In this document: piece by piece, positions 50,375-58,366 of the stretch
Numbering within the stretch: the first letter of the stretch is position 1
How the letters are laid out: each line of letters begins with the position of its first letter
Assembly: GCA_963817065.1 (NCBI GenBank)
Contig: CAWFMO010000001.1
Coordinates: 248,001-312,000 of the forward strand
From: CAWFMO01 sp963817065
GTDB taxonomy: Bacteria; Actinomycetota; Thermoleophilia; Solirubrobacterales; 70-9
Reading direction: 5' to 3'
Length of the DNA: 64,000 nt
Notes under the pieces: generated by a model
What the model saw: only the letters and a program-made list of their open reading frames with translations
What the model was told of the DNA's origin: nothing
The model's database searches: none
Translations under genes and position numbers: made by a program

Positions 50375-50463
50375 GGAGAGGTGGCCGAGTGGCTGAAGGC
50401 ACTCGCCTGCTAAGCGAGTAGGGGGCGCAAGCTCTCTCGAGGGTTCGAATCCCTCCCTCTCCG
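50375..50463 (+). tRNA. tRNA-Ser(GCU)
   Basis: 89 bases. Acceptor GGAGAGG/CCTCTCC, discriminator G; anticodon loop CTGCTAA (anticodon GCT); long variable arm; T-arm with GGTTCGAATCC. CCA not encoded. A protein gene begins 5 bases after its 3' end. Confidence 0.95.
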
Positions 50464-50467
50464 CTGC

Positions 50468-51226
50468 GTGACGGTGACTCTCTGGCATATCGAGGTCTCG
50501 CACTACAACGAGAAGGCCCGCTGGGCTCTCGAATACAAGGGCGTCCCCTACCGCGCCCGGGCGCCGCTGCCCGCCTTCCACCGGCTGACCGCGCTGCGCC
50601 TGACCCGCGGCAGGCACCAGCGGCTGCCGATCGCCCGGATCGACGGCCGCATCGTCGCCGACTCGACCGCGATCATCGCCGCGCTCGAGGACTACGCGCC
50701 GGATCCGGCGCTCTATCCCGCCGATCCGACCGAGCGCGCCCGCGCGCTCGAGCTCGAGGACTACTTCGACGAGCAGCTTGCGCCGAGGGTGCGCCGCTTC
50801 CTCTGGCAGCACACGCTCGATGACCCCGACGCGACGGTCGACTCGGTGTTCCAGGACCGCTCCCAGTCGCTGCGGCGCGGCTTGATGCGCGCGGCGGTGC
50901 CGCTCGCGCGGCCGCTCGTCAAGCGCGACTACGGCGTCAGCGACGAAGAGGCGGCCGAGGCGGTCGAGGGGATCCGCGCGGTCGCCGAGCGAATCGAGCG
51001 CGAGCTGCGGCCGAGCGGCTACCTCGCCGGCGAGGCGTTCAGCGTCGCCGACCTGACCGGGGCGGCGCTGTTCACGCCGCTGATCGGACCACCGGAGCGC
51101 CCCTACCTGCCGCCGATCGCGGCTCCCGTGCGCCAGCTGCGCGAGGAGATCGAGTCGCGCGACGCCGGGGCCTGGGTGACCGAGATGTACGCCCGCCATC
51201 GCGGGCGCGCCGCGGCGCCCGCTTGA
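50468..51226 (+). CDS. Glutathione S-transferase-fold protein
   Basis: 252 residues from GTG 50468. Thioredoxin-like N-domain: VTLWHIEVSHYNEKARWALEYKGVPYRARAPLPAF, then the cis-Pro region RLPIARIDGRIVADSTAIIAALEDY (GST Ser-65-type DST motif). All-helical C-domain with LAGEAFSVADLTGAALFTPL. Actinobacteria lack glutathione, so the thiol partner is unclear. Only 4 bases separate the tRNA end from the GTG, so no Shine-Dalgarno is possible outside the tRNA. The stop overlaps the L,D-transpeptidase start (TTGA). Confidence 0.85.
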   Translation: MTVTLWHIEVSHYNEKARWALEYKGVPYRARAPLPAFHRLTALRLTRGRHQRLPIARIDGRIVADSTAIIAALEDYAPDPALYPADPTERARALELEDYFDEQLAPRVRRFLWQHTLDDPDATVDSVFQDRSQSLRRGLMRAAVPLARPLVKRDYGVSDEEAAEAVEGIRAVAERIERELRPSGYLAGEAFSVADLTGAALFTPLIGPPERPYLPPIAAPVRQLREEIESRDAGAWVTEMYARHRGRAAAPA

Positions 51227-51909
51227 CCCTGCTGGCGCTGCTGCTCGCGCTCGCCGGGGTCGGCGCGGCGCTGCCGGAGCCCGAGGTCGACCGGCTGGCG
51301 CCGACCGGGCCGCGCTACGAGATCGCCCGCGTGCTGGACGGGGCGAGGGTCGAGCTGCGCTCGGCTCCCGGAGGCCCGCGGGTCGCGCGGGTCGGCCCGC
51401 GGAGCGAGTTCGGGACCGCGCGCGCGTTCTACGTCGCCGAGCGCCGCGGGGGCTGGCTCGGGGTCCCGGCGCCGGAGGTCGAGAACGGCGAGCTCGCCTG
51501 GATCCGCGACGACCCCGGCGCGCTCGAGACCTACCCGACGAGCTTCTCGATCCATGTCGGGCTCGGCGCCCGCGAGGTCGAGGTCCGCTGGGGCGGCCGG
51601 ACGATCGAGCGGATCCCGGTGACGGTCGGGCGCGCCGGATCCGAGACGCCGACCGGGACCTTCTCGGTCACCGACGCGCTCGCCGGCGGCGACCTCGGCC
51701 CCTACTACGGCTGTTGCGTGCTGGCGCTCAGCGGCCACCAGCCCGACCTGCCCGCTGACTGGATCGGCGGCGACCGGATCGCGATCCACGGGACGCCGGG
51801 CCCGGTCGGCGGCGCGGCGTCGCTCGGCTGCCTGCGCGCCTCGGACGCCGACATGGTCGCGCTGTTCGCGCTGGTCCCGATCGGCGCCCCGGTCTTCATC
51901 ACCGATTAG
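51223..51909 (+). CDS. L,D-transpeptidase (YkuD domain)
   Basis: 228 residues from TTG 51223. Short signal peptide (LLALLLALAGVGAALPEP), an SH3-like middle (VLDGARVELRSAPGG, RRGGWLGVPAP), then the catalytic domain with GSETPTGTFSV and the active-site motif H189G...S200-G-C203-L-R. Forms 3-3 crosslinks in peptidoglycan or attaches proteins to it. Directly overlaps the GST-like gene. Confidence 0.9.
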   Translation: MTLLALLLALAGVGAALPEPEVDRLAPTGPRYEIARVLDGARVELRSAPGGPRVARVGPRSEFGTARAFYVAERRGGWLGVPAPEVENGELAWIRDDPGALETYPTSFSIHVGLGAREVEVRWGGRTIERIPVTVGRAGSETPTGTFSVTDALAGGDLGPYYGCCVLALSGHQPDLPADWIGGDRIAIHGTPGPVGGAASLGCLRASDADMVALFALVPIGAPVFITD

Positions 51910-51930
51910 CCGCGGATAGGATCAGCCGCG

Positions 51931-52719
51931 ATGGCCCGCGCCAAGCCCCTCAAGCTGACCTACGTCGGCGGACCCACCGCGATCCTCGAGGCGAACGGGG
52001 TTCGCATGCTCACCGACCCGACCTTCGACCCAGCGGGCGGCAAGTACAACTTCGGCCTCGGGACCGGCTCCGAGAAGACCCAGCCGCCGGCGATCGGCCC
52101 CGACGATCTCGGGCGCATCGACGCGGTCCTGCTCAGCCACGACCAGCACGAGGACAACCTCGACGCGGCCGGGCGCGAGCTGCTGCCCGAGCTCGGAACC
52201 GTGATCACGACCCGGCCGGGCGCCAAACGCCTCGGCGGCGACGCCGTCGGCCTGGCGCCCTGGGAGTCGACGACTGTCGAGGCGGGGAGGGGGAAGTCGG
52301 TGACCGTGACCGCGACCCCGGCGCGCCACGGGCTGCCGCTCTCGCGCCCCGCGGTCGGCGCGGTGATCGGCTTCGTGCTCGAGTGGGAGGGCCAGGAGGA
52401 CGGCCCCGTCTACATCACCGGCGACTCGGTCTGGTACCGCGGCGTCGCCGAGGTCGGCAAGCGCTTCGAGATCGGGACCGCGATCGTCCACCTCGGCGGC
52501 GTGCGCTTTCCGCTCTACGGCCCGGCGCGGTTCACGATGAACGCCCGCGAGGCGGTCAAGGTGCTCGAGCGGCTCGGGCCCGAGCGCATCGTGCCGCTCC
52601 ACTTCGAGGGCTGGAAGCACTTCCGCGAGGGCCGCGAGGACGCCGAGAAGGTCTTCAGCCGCGCCGGCGTCGAGGGGTCGGTTGTTTGGCCGACCGCCGG
52701 CGAGACTTTGAAGATTTAG
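51931..52719 (+). CDS. Metallo-beta-lactamase-fold hydrolase (UlaG/YtnP-like group)
   Basis: 262 residues. LLSHDQHEDNLDAAGRELL is the metal motif (HxxHxDxLD form), followed by ATPARHGLP and YITGDSVWYRG with the bridging Asp, and VPLHFEGWKHF near the end. No signal peptide. Substrate unknown; this group includes phosphodiesterase-like and lactone-hydrolysing members. The last 65 bases overlap the convergent WS/DGAT gene. Confidence 0.85.
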   Translation: MARAKPLKLTYVGGPTAILEANGVRMLTDPTFDPAGGKYNFGLGTGSEKTQPPAIGPDDLGRIDAVLLSHDQHEDNLDAAGRELLPELGTVITTRPGAKRLGGDAVGLAPWESTTVEAGRGKSVTVTATPARHGLPLSRPAVGAVIGFVLEWEGQEDGPVYITGDSVWYRGVAEVGKRFEIGTAIVHLGGVRFPLYGPARFTMNAREAVKVLERLGPERIVPLHFEGWKHFREGREDAEKVFSRAGVEGSVVWPTAGETLKI

Positions 52720-54118
52720 CGGCGAGCTTCGGGGTCCCGGCGTCGAGCTGCTCGACGAGCGCCTCCTCGATGAACCCCGAGAGCCGGTCGAGGTCGGGCA
52801 TCACGTCGCGATCGCCGGTCAGCCCGAAGTAGACCCCGCCGTCGTAGCTGACGATTCCCATCGAGACCGCGTGGCCCTGGGGCGAGAGCGGCACGAACGG
52901 GTAGAGCTCGCGGAGCCTGCCTCCCATCAGGTAGAGCGGCAACTGCGGCCCGGGGACGTTCGAGACCACGAGGTTGAAGACCAGCGGCTTCGACATCGCC
53001 TGCGAGAGCAGGCGGTTGATCGTCGGCGGCGTCCAGCCCGCGGCCTCGATCAGCAGGGTCGAGGCGCGCGCGGTCTCCGAGCGCTTGAGGCGCTCAGTCT
53101 CCTCGTGGATCTGGCGCAGCCGCTTGACCGGGTCGCGCTCGCCGATCGGCAGCGGCGCCATGATCGTCGCGATCCGGTTGCCGAGCTCGCCCTCCTCCTC
53201 GGGGCGGCGGATCGAGACCGGGACCAGCGCGACGAGGTACTCGGGGAGCTTGATCCGCCGCGCCTTGAGGAAGCGCCGGAGCCCGCCGGCGGCGACGGCG
53301 AGGATCACGTCGTTGACCGTCGCGCCCTCGACCGCCTTGCGGGCGCGCTTCACCTTCGGCAGCGTCGTCTTCGCGAACCCGACCCGGCGGTCGCGGCCGA
53401 TCCGCTGGTTGAAGACGCTGCGCGGTGTGCTCGGCCCGCCGGCGGCGAGGCCGGCGAACGCCTCCGCGGTCTTGCGGACGTTGTTCGCGGTCTGCACCGG
53501 GGCGACGACCGCGCCGCGCGCCGCGCGGCCGGCGCCGCGGATCGGCGAGGCGAGCCGGTACTGCGCCGACTGCGCGAGCAGGGCTCGGCGCCCGGGCGGC
53601 TCGGGGCGCCACTTGCGACGCGGCAGCTTCAGGTCGGTTCCCTTCGGATCGACGTCGAGGACGGCGGCGCCCATGTCGATAGCCGAGATCCCGTCGACGA
53701 GCGCGTGGTGGGTCTTCGAGATCACCGAGTAGCGCCCGCGCGCCAACCCCTCGACGAGGTGGAGCTGCCACGGCGGGCGCTCCTTGTCGAGTGGCTCCGA
53801 CATCACCTGGCCGACGAGCTCGCGGAGCGCCGCCATGTCGCCCGGCGCCGGCAGCCGCACCCGCCGCACGTGGCGCGAGACGTCGAACAGCGGGTCGTCG
53901 CTCCAGACCGGGTTCGAGAGGTTGAGCGGCGTCTTGGTCACCCGCTGGCGGAACCGGGGCACGAGGTTGAGCCGGTTCTCGACGTGGGCGAGGAAGTCCG
54001 CCTGGTCCGGCGGCTTGCCCTCGATGATCACCGTTCCGCCGACGTGGACGTGGATCGGTCCCGAGTCGGCGAGCCACGACGACATGTCGGAGGCCGAAAG
54101 TCGATTGCTGGGAGGCAC
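52655..54118 (-). CDS. Wax ester synthase / diacylglycerol O-acyltransferase (WS/DGAT)
   Basis: 487 residues from GTG 54118. HHxxxDG active site at 137-143 (HHALVDG), preceded by PPWQLHLVEGLARGRYSVISKTHH (in parts). The second half has NDVILAVAAGGLRRFLKARR and VSNVPGPQLPLYLMGGRL, as in actinobacterial Tgs/WSD enzymes. Makes triacylglycerols or wax esters from acyl-CoA. The basic C-terminus (KSSKSRRRSAKQPTPRRRRG) reaches 65 bases into the MBL gene on the other strand. Confidence 0.92.
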   Translation of the reverse strand: MPPSNRLSASDMSSWLADSGPIHVHVGGTVIIEGKPPDQADFLAHVENRLNLVPRFRQRVTKTPLNLSNPVWSDDPLFDVSRHVRRVRLPAPGDMAALRELVGQVMSEPLDKERPPWQLHLVEGLARGRYSVISKTHHALVDGISAIDMGAAVLDVDPKGTDLKLPRRKWRPEPPGRRALLAQSAQYRLASPIRGAGRAARGAVVAPVQTANNVRKTAEAFAGLAAGGPSTPRSVFNQRIGRDRRVGFAKTTLPKVKRARKAVEGATVNDVILAVAAGGLRRFLKARRIKLPEYLVALVPVSIRRPEEEGELGNRIATIMAPLPIGERDPVKRLRQIHEETERLKRSETARASTLLIEAAGWTPPTINRLLSQAMSKPLVFNLVVSNVPGPQLPLYLMGGRLRELYPFVPLSPQGHAVSMGIVSYDGGVYFGLTGDRDVMPDLDRLSGFIEEALVEQLDAGTPKLAAKSSKSRRRSAKQPTPRRRRG

Positions 54119-54162
54119 GGCGCGAGCCTAGACCAACCCCGATCGGGTAAAGCTGTAGGGCC

Positions 54163-54477
54163 GTGAAGAAGCTCCTCAACCCGAAAGTGATCCGCGAGCT
54201 GGTCCGCCAGCTGCGCGTCGTGCGCCGCCACGGCGGCCCGAAGCGGGTCGAGGTCCTGAGCGTCGCCGAGCCCAGGGGCATCCTCGCCCCGTTCTCGGAG
54301 GTGCTGATGGACGTCGAGTCGAAGGACGGCACCGTGACCCGGGTCGAGGCCCCTGTCCCGATCGCCTGGCCCTACGCCTGGGGCTATCGGGTCGCGAAGA
54401 AGCTCAAGCTGCCGATCATTCGCTCTCTCGACCCCACCCGGATCCACTTCGCGCTCCGCGTCCCCCGTCGGGGATAA
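54163..54477 (+). CDS. Conserved hypothetical protein, 104 residues
   Basis: GTG 54163. No signal peptide or helix long enough to span a membrane. Basic N-terminus (KVIRELVRQLRVVRRHGGPKRVEVL), a central beta-like part (FSEVLMDVESKDGTVTRVEA) and PIAWPYAWGYRVAKKLKLP. It is divergent from the WS/DGAT gene (44 bases) and may be related to lipid metabolism by position only. No family recognised. Confidence 0.6.
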   Translation: MKKLLNPKVIRELVRQLRVVRRHGGPKRVEVLSVAEPRGILAPFSEVLMDVESKDGTVTRVEAPVPIAWPYAWGYRVAKKLKLPIIRSLDPTRIHFALRVPRRG

Positions 54478-54487
54478 TGCGAACCCC

Positions 54488-54561
54488 GCGCCCGTAGCTC
54501 AGCCGGATAGAGCGTCGGTCTACGAAACCGAAGGTCACAGGTTCGAATCCTGTCGGGCGCG
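54488..54561 (+). tRNA. tRNA-Arg(ACG)
   Basis: 74 bases. Acceptor GCGCCCG/CGGGCGC with discriminator G; D-arm GCTC...GAGC; anticodon stem TCGGT/ACCGA with loop CTACGAA (anticodon ACG, presumably read as inosine); T-arm ACAGG-TTCGAAT-CCTGT. CCA not encoded. A protein gene begins 4 bases downstream. Confidence 0.96.
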
Positions 54562-54564
54562 CTT

Positions 54565-55779
54565 ATGACCCCGCTGTTCTTTGAGGACCCGCTGTTCGAG
54601 GAGATGGTCGCGGCGAAGGGGCTGGGGATGATGTCGCACGGCGGGCCCGAGCTCGGCGAGACCCAGGCTGTGTGCGCGGAGGTCGTCGACGGCGATGACC
54701 AGTCGTGGTGGGCGGCGTGGAGCGCGATGGGGGAACGGCTCGTCCGGGAGGCCGACGCGTCCGCGGATGGCGGCCACGCCGTCAGCGCCCGCGAGGCCTA
54801 CCTGCGAGGGTCGATCTGCTTCTCCGCCGCGTGGAGCCCACTGATGGGTGCGCCGGTCGACCCCCGCCTGCTGGAGGCGTTTCGCGCTCAGCGCGCGGCC
54901 TTCGACAAGGCGGCCGCCCTGATCGATCCGCGCGGCGAGCCGCTCGAGATCCCGTTCGAGGGCGCCCGGCTTCCCGCCTACCTCTTCCGCGCACCTCAGG
55001 CCGACGGGCCGCGGCCGTTGCTGATCGCGACCAGCGGCTATGACTCGACGATCTACGAGGGCTACTTCGGGCAGGCCGTGCCGGCGCTGCGGCGCGGCTA
55101 TCACTGCCTGCTCTTCGACGGGCCCGGCCAGGGCGCGGTGCTGTTCGAGCAGGGGGTCCCGATCCGGGCCGACTGGGAGACGGTCGTCAACGCGGTCGTC
55201 AACGCGGTCATCGACATCGACGGCGTCGACCGCGACCGGATCGCGCTGACGGGCTGGAGCCTGGGCGGGTACCTGTCATTGCGGGCCGCTTCAGGCGAGC
55301 CGAGGCTGGCTGCATGCATCGCCGACCCGGGGCTGCTGAGCATCCCGGCCGGCATGGTCGGCCGCCTGCGCGCCGCCGGCGTTGCCGAAGACCTGATCGC
55401 GCGCTACCCGGACATCCCCGACGACGTGCTCGAGCCGATCGCGGAGGCGATCCACGCCAGCCGCGCGCAGCGCTGGGCGGTGGAACAGCGCGCCTACTGG
55501 GTCCACGGCGTCGAGACGCTCGCCGAGTACCTGCGCGCGATCACCCCGTTCACCATCGAAGAGCGGCTCGACCGGATCGGCTGCCCGACCGCCATCACCG
55601 CCGCGGAGGACGACCCGCTCGCGCGCACCGCCGAGCAGATCCACGACGCGCTCCCGGGCGAGAAGGCCCTGCTGCGCTTCGCGACCGCCGAAGGCGCCGG
55701 CGATCACTGCGAGGTGCGCAACCGCAGCCTGCTCGACCAGCGCGTCTTCGACTGGCTCGACACCGTCCTCGAACTCTGA
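54565..55779 (+). CDS. Alpha/beta hydrolase
   Basis: 404 residues. The nucleophile is Ser in LTGWSLGGYLSL; the oxyanion loop is SGYDSTIYEGYFGQA; the acid is probably in ITAAEDDPLA and the His in GAGDHCEVRN. The N-terminal 150 residues are a helical lid (AWSAMGERLVREAD, SAREAYLRGSICFSAAW) as in FrsA/DUF1100-like and 2,6-dihydroxypseudooxynicotine hydrolase-like enzymes. ATG lies 4 bases after the tRNA end, so it lacks a separate leader. Substrate unknown. Confidence 0.87.
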   Translation: MTPLFFEDPLFEEMVAAKGLGMMSHGGPELGETQAVCAEVVDGDDQSWWAAWSAMGERLVREADASADGGHAVSAREAYLRGSICFSAAWSPLMGAPVDPRLLEAFRAQRAAFDKAAALIDPRGEPLEIPFEGARLPAYLFRAPQADGPRPLLIATSGYDSTIYEGYFGQAVPALRRGYHCLLFDGPGQGAVLFEQGVPIRADWETVVNAVVNAVIDIDGVDRDRIALTGWSLGGYLSLRAASGEPRLAACIADPGLLSIPAGMVGRLRAAGVAEDLIARYPDIPDDVLEPIAEAIHASRAQRWAVEQRAYWVHGVETLAEYLRAITPFTIEERLDRIGCPTAITAAEDDPLARTAEQIHDALPGEKALLRFATAEGAGDHCEVRNRSLLDQRVFDWLDTVLEL

Positions 55780-55807
55780 ACCGCCGAGTTCTATGTGCAC
55801 TGCGCGA

Positions 55808-55893
<86 letters not shown>

Positions 55894-55952
55894 TCTGAGG
55901 TGGGGGGATTCTAATCGCGACTTGATTTCGTCCGGAAGGGCGTCTACTCTCC

Positions 55953-55966
55953 CGAACGTGTGTTCG
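55953..55966 (+). promoter_or_regulatory. SOS box (LexA operator) in front of lexA
   Basis: CGAACGTGTGTTCG, a 14-base dyad that fits the Gram-positive/actinobacterial consensus CGAACRNRYGTTCG exactly. It lies 53 bases before the lexA ATG and implies autoregulation of lexA and the coupled small gene. Confidence 0.9.
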
Positions 55967-56019
55967 CCCACTACAACGACCCGGCCGGCCCAAGCGCCTG
56001 CTGAGGGGAGGTTTTTCGA

Positions 56020-56640
56020 ATGGACCTGAAAGCCGATCTCAGCAAGCGACAGAAGGAGATCTTCGACTTCATCGGCACCTATCTCAAGGACCACGGCTAC
56101 CCGCCCACCGTCCGCGAGATCGGCAAGGCCGTCGGCCTCACCTCCTCTTCGACCGTCCACGCCCACCTCGCAAAGCTCGAGAACCTCGGCGTGCTGAAGC
56201 GCGACCCGACCAAGCCGCGCGCGATCGAGGTCCTGGTCGAGAAGGCAAAGCGCGCCGTCCGCCCGGTCGGGCTGCCGCTGCTCGGTAGCGTCGCCGCCGG
56301 GGAGCCGATCCTCGCCGAGGAGAACATCGAGGAGTACATCGAGGTCCCCGACGTGATCGGCGGCGAGGACGGCGACTACATCCTCAAGGTCCGCGGGGAG
56401 AGCATGATCGACGCCGGGATCCTCGAGGGCGACTTCGTCGTCGTCAGGCCCTCGGAGACCGCGAGCGACACCGAGATCGTCGTCGCCCTGGTCGGCGATG
56501 ACGAGGCGACGGTCAAGCGCTACTTCCGCGAGAAGGACCACATCCGACTCCAGCCCGAGAACAAGCAGATGAAGCCGATCCGAAGCCGCGAGGTGACGCT
56601 GCTCGGCAAGGTCGTCGGGGTCTTCAGGAGCCTCAGATGA
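56020..56640 (+). CDS. lexA: LexA repressor
   Basis: 206 residues from ATG 56020, with GAGGGGAGG upstream. N-terminal winged helix (LSKRQKEIFDFIGTYLKDHGYPPTVREIG onward), cleavage site A93-G94 (SVAAGEP), catalytic Ser128 (RGESMIDAGI) and Lys166 (ATVKRYFRE). Represses the SOS regulon and self-cleaves with RecA. A perfect SOS box lies upstream. The stop overlaps the following small gene (ATGA). Confidence 0.97.
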   Translation: MDLKADLSKRQKEIFDFIGTYLKDHGYPPTVREIGKAVGLTSSSTVHAHLAKLENLGVLKRDPTKPRAIEVLVEKAKRAVRPVGLPLLGSVAAGEPILAEENIEEYIEVPDVIGGEDGDYILKVRGESMIDAGILEGDFVVVRPSETASDTEIVVALVGDDEATVKRYFREKDHIRLQPENKQMKPIRSREVTLLGKVVGVFRSLR

Positions 56641-56855
56641 GCGCGCTCGCCACTCTCACCACTTCAGAGCGCCCGCAGACGGAGCACTCGGTTCCCGCTC
56701 CACGGATGTTCAGCATGCCCGCCGGGTCGACGCTCGAGGACAAGATCCTCGGCGCTTGGGAGGACCTGGGGGCACACGGACAGGCCGACTGCCCCGTCTG
56801 CGGGGACTCGCTCAGCCGTCAGGGCTGCGGGTCCTGCGGGTCCGAGCTGAAGTAG
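56637..56855 (+). CDS. Small zinc-ribbon-like protein coupled to lexA
   Basis: 72 residues; ATG 56637 overlaps the lexA stop. The C-terminal part has CPVC (52-55) and CGSC (64-67), a treble pattern of a mini zinc ribbon; the N-terminal 35 residues are polar and probably disordered, then STLEDKILGAWEDL is a helix. It is under the lexA SOS box and so predicted to be DNA-damage inducible. Not a match to known actinobacterial LexA partners (no LysM or membrane segment as in YneA-type division inhibitors). Function unknown. Confidence 0.72.
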   Translation: MSALATLTTSERPQTEHSVPAPRMFSMPAGSTLEDKILGAWEDLGAHGQADCPVCGDSLSRQGCGSCGSELK

Positions 56856-56858
56856 CGC

Positions 56859-58268
56859 TTACTTCTTCTTTTTCTTCTTCACGCACTTACCGCGCTTCAG
56901 CTTGCGGCCCTTCTTGCACTTCTTGGCGACGGGTCCCGTGGGCGCGACAGCGGCGGGCGTGACAGCGCTTGGTGTCGCCGGCCCCGTGGGGCGCGGGACG
57001 GAGCCTTCGAAGGCGCCGATCGTGCAGGGCTCGCTGAATAGGCGATCGACAAGGCGCTGATCGCTCGACGTCGGGCATATCCCCGCCGGAATCGCGTCGA
57101 CCGCGGGGCTGCCCGCGAACGGAGCCCGCATCGAAGCCGGCGGGTAGTTCGGGAACGCCAAGGCGTAGGAAGCGAGCGGAGCAAGCTGCGGATCGGTACC
57201 GACGATGTTGTTCTGCCCGACCATGGTCGAGAGCCCGCAGGTGTTGCTGCTCTCGAGGTTGTAGGCGTTGGGGTTCGGATCGATCGTCCCCGCGCCGTCG
57301 CAGTTGTAGGGCCCGTCCGGGCTCGTGTTCCCCGCGATCACGCTGCCGTAGAGGTCGATGCTGACGCCCGTGCCGAGCTCGAAGCCGCCGCCCCCTCCGC
57401 TGGCCTCCGCGGTGTTGCCGGCAACGGTGAGACTCTTGAGGAGTGGATCATCGAAGTTCGTAGAGAGGAGCGAAAGGGCGCCCCCCCTGGCCGCGGAGTT
57501 CTCGACGAAGGTGCTGTTCTCGATCTTCTCCACGTCGGCGTCGTCGAATATATGGATCGCGCCGCCGTCCCCGAACGCCTCGTTATCGACGAACGAGGTG
57601 GTTCTGACTGAGAGGTCGTCGAAGATCGAGGGGCTCCCTTCGATCGCGATCGCGCCGCCGTTCTGCTCGCCGCTTTCGTTGTCGATGAACTCGGTCTGGG
57701 AGGTGTCGAGACTGCCGCCCGCACTGATCGCGCCCCCGGAATCCACCGCAGAGTTGTTGCGCAACTCGACGTCGCGCAGGTCGATGCTGTCGTCGGCGGC
57801 CGAGATCGCGCCCCCGTCAGCGTCGCTGAGCCCGTTGACCAGCCGCAGGCTGTTTAGGTCGAGAGAGTAGTTGCCCGGGTCGTTGAAGATCTGGAAGTGG
57901 CGGTCGATTCCGGCCGCGTCGATAGTCGGACGAGCGCCCTCCACTCCGAAGATCGCGGTGATCCCCTTGACGTCGATGTCGCCGCTTTCGTTGGTGTTGT
58001 CGTCTCCGACGATCTCGAGCTCGTAGGTCGATCCCGCATCGAGGTAGATTTGGTCGTAGCCGGCAAACCCGGTCGTGCAGCCCCCGTGCGCGGTGTCCGA
58101 GTTCGCCGACTGCACGGCTTCGCGCAGCGAGCAACCCGTGTTGCTGGGCGAGTTGTTGAACTCGTCCTCGATCGTGGTCACGTCGATTGCCTGGGCGGTG
58201 CCGGCAGACGCAAGCACCGCGATCGCCGACCCGAGCACCAGCAGCCGGACCCCGTGTCGTGCACCCAC
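56859..58268 (-). CDS. Secreted CSLREA-domain beta-helix protein with Lys/Cys tail
   Basis: 469 residues from GTG 58268, preceded by GGGAGG 4-5 bases upstream; the longer frame is rejected. Signal peptide ends GTAQA. The mature start, DVTTIEDEFNNSPSNTGCSLREAV, is the CSLREA domain. Beta-helix rungs follow (LRLVNGLSDADGGAISAADD, FVDNEAFGDGGAIHIFD, FVENSAARGGALSLLS), then SPAVDAIPAGICPTSSDQR and TIGAFEG, an Ala/Pro linker and the tail KKCKKGRKLKRGKCVKKKKKK. A surface-exposed polymorphic protein. Confidence 0.88.
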   Translation of the reverse strand: MGARHGVRLLVLGSAIAVLASAGTAQAIDVTTIEDEFNNSPSNTGCSLREAVQSANSDTAHGGCTTGFAGYDQIYLDAGSTYELEIVGDDNTNESGDIDVKGITAIFGVEGARPTIDAAGIDRHFQIFNDPGNYSLDLNSLRLVNGLSDADGGAISAADDSIDLRDVELRNNSAVDSGGAISAGGSLDTSQTEFIDNESGEQNGGAIAIEGSPSIFDDLSVRTTSFVDNEAFGDGGAIHIFDDADVEKIENSTFVENSAARGGALSLLSTNFDDPLLKSLTVAGNTAEASGGGGGFELGTGVSIDLYGSVIAGNTSPDGPYNCDGAGTIDPNPNAYNLESSNTCGLSTMVGQNNIVGTDPQLAPLASYALAFPNYPPASMRAPFAGSPAVDAIPAGICPTSSDQRLVDRLFSEPCTIGAFEGSVPRPTGPATPSAVTPAAVAPTGPVAKKCKKGRKLKRGKCVKKKKKK

Positions 58269-58366
58269 CCGTGCCTCCCTCTCCCGTTGTTTGAGCGAGC
58301 GCCTTGCGCGGCGCCGCAGCGTTCCGGAGCTTACTCGGTGGCGCGACCGGTAGCGTGAGCGCCGGC

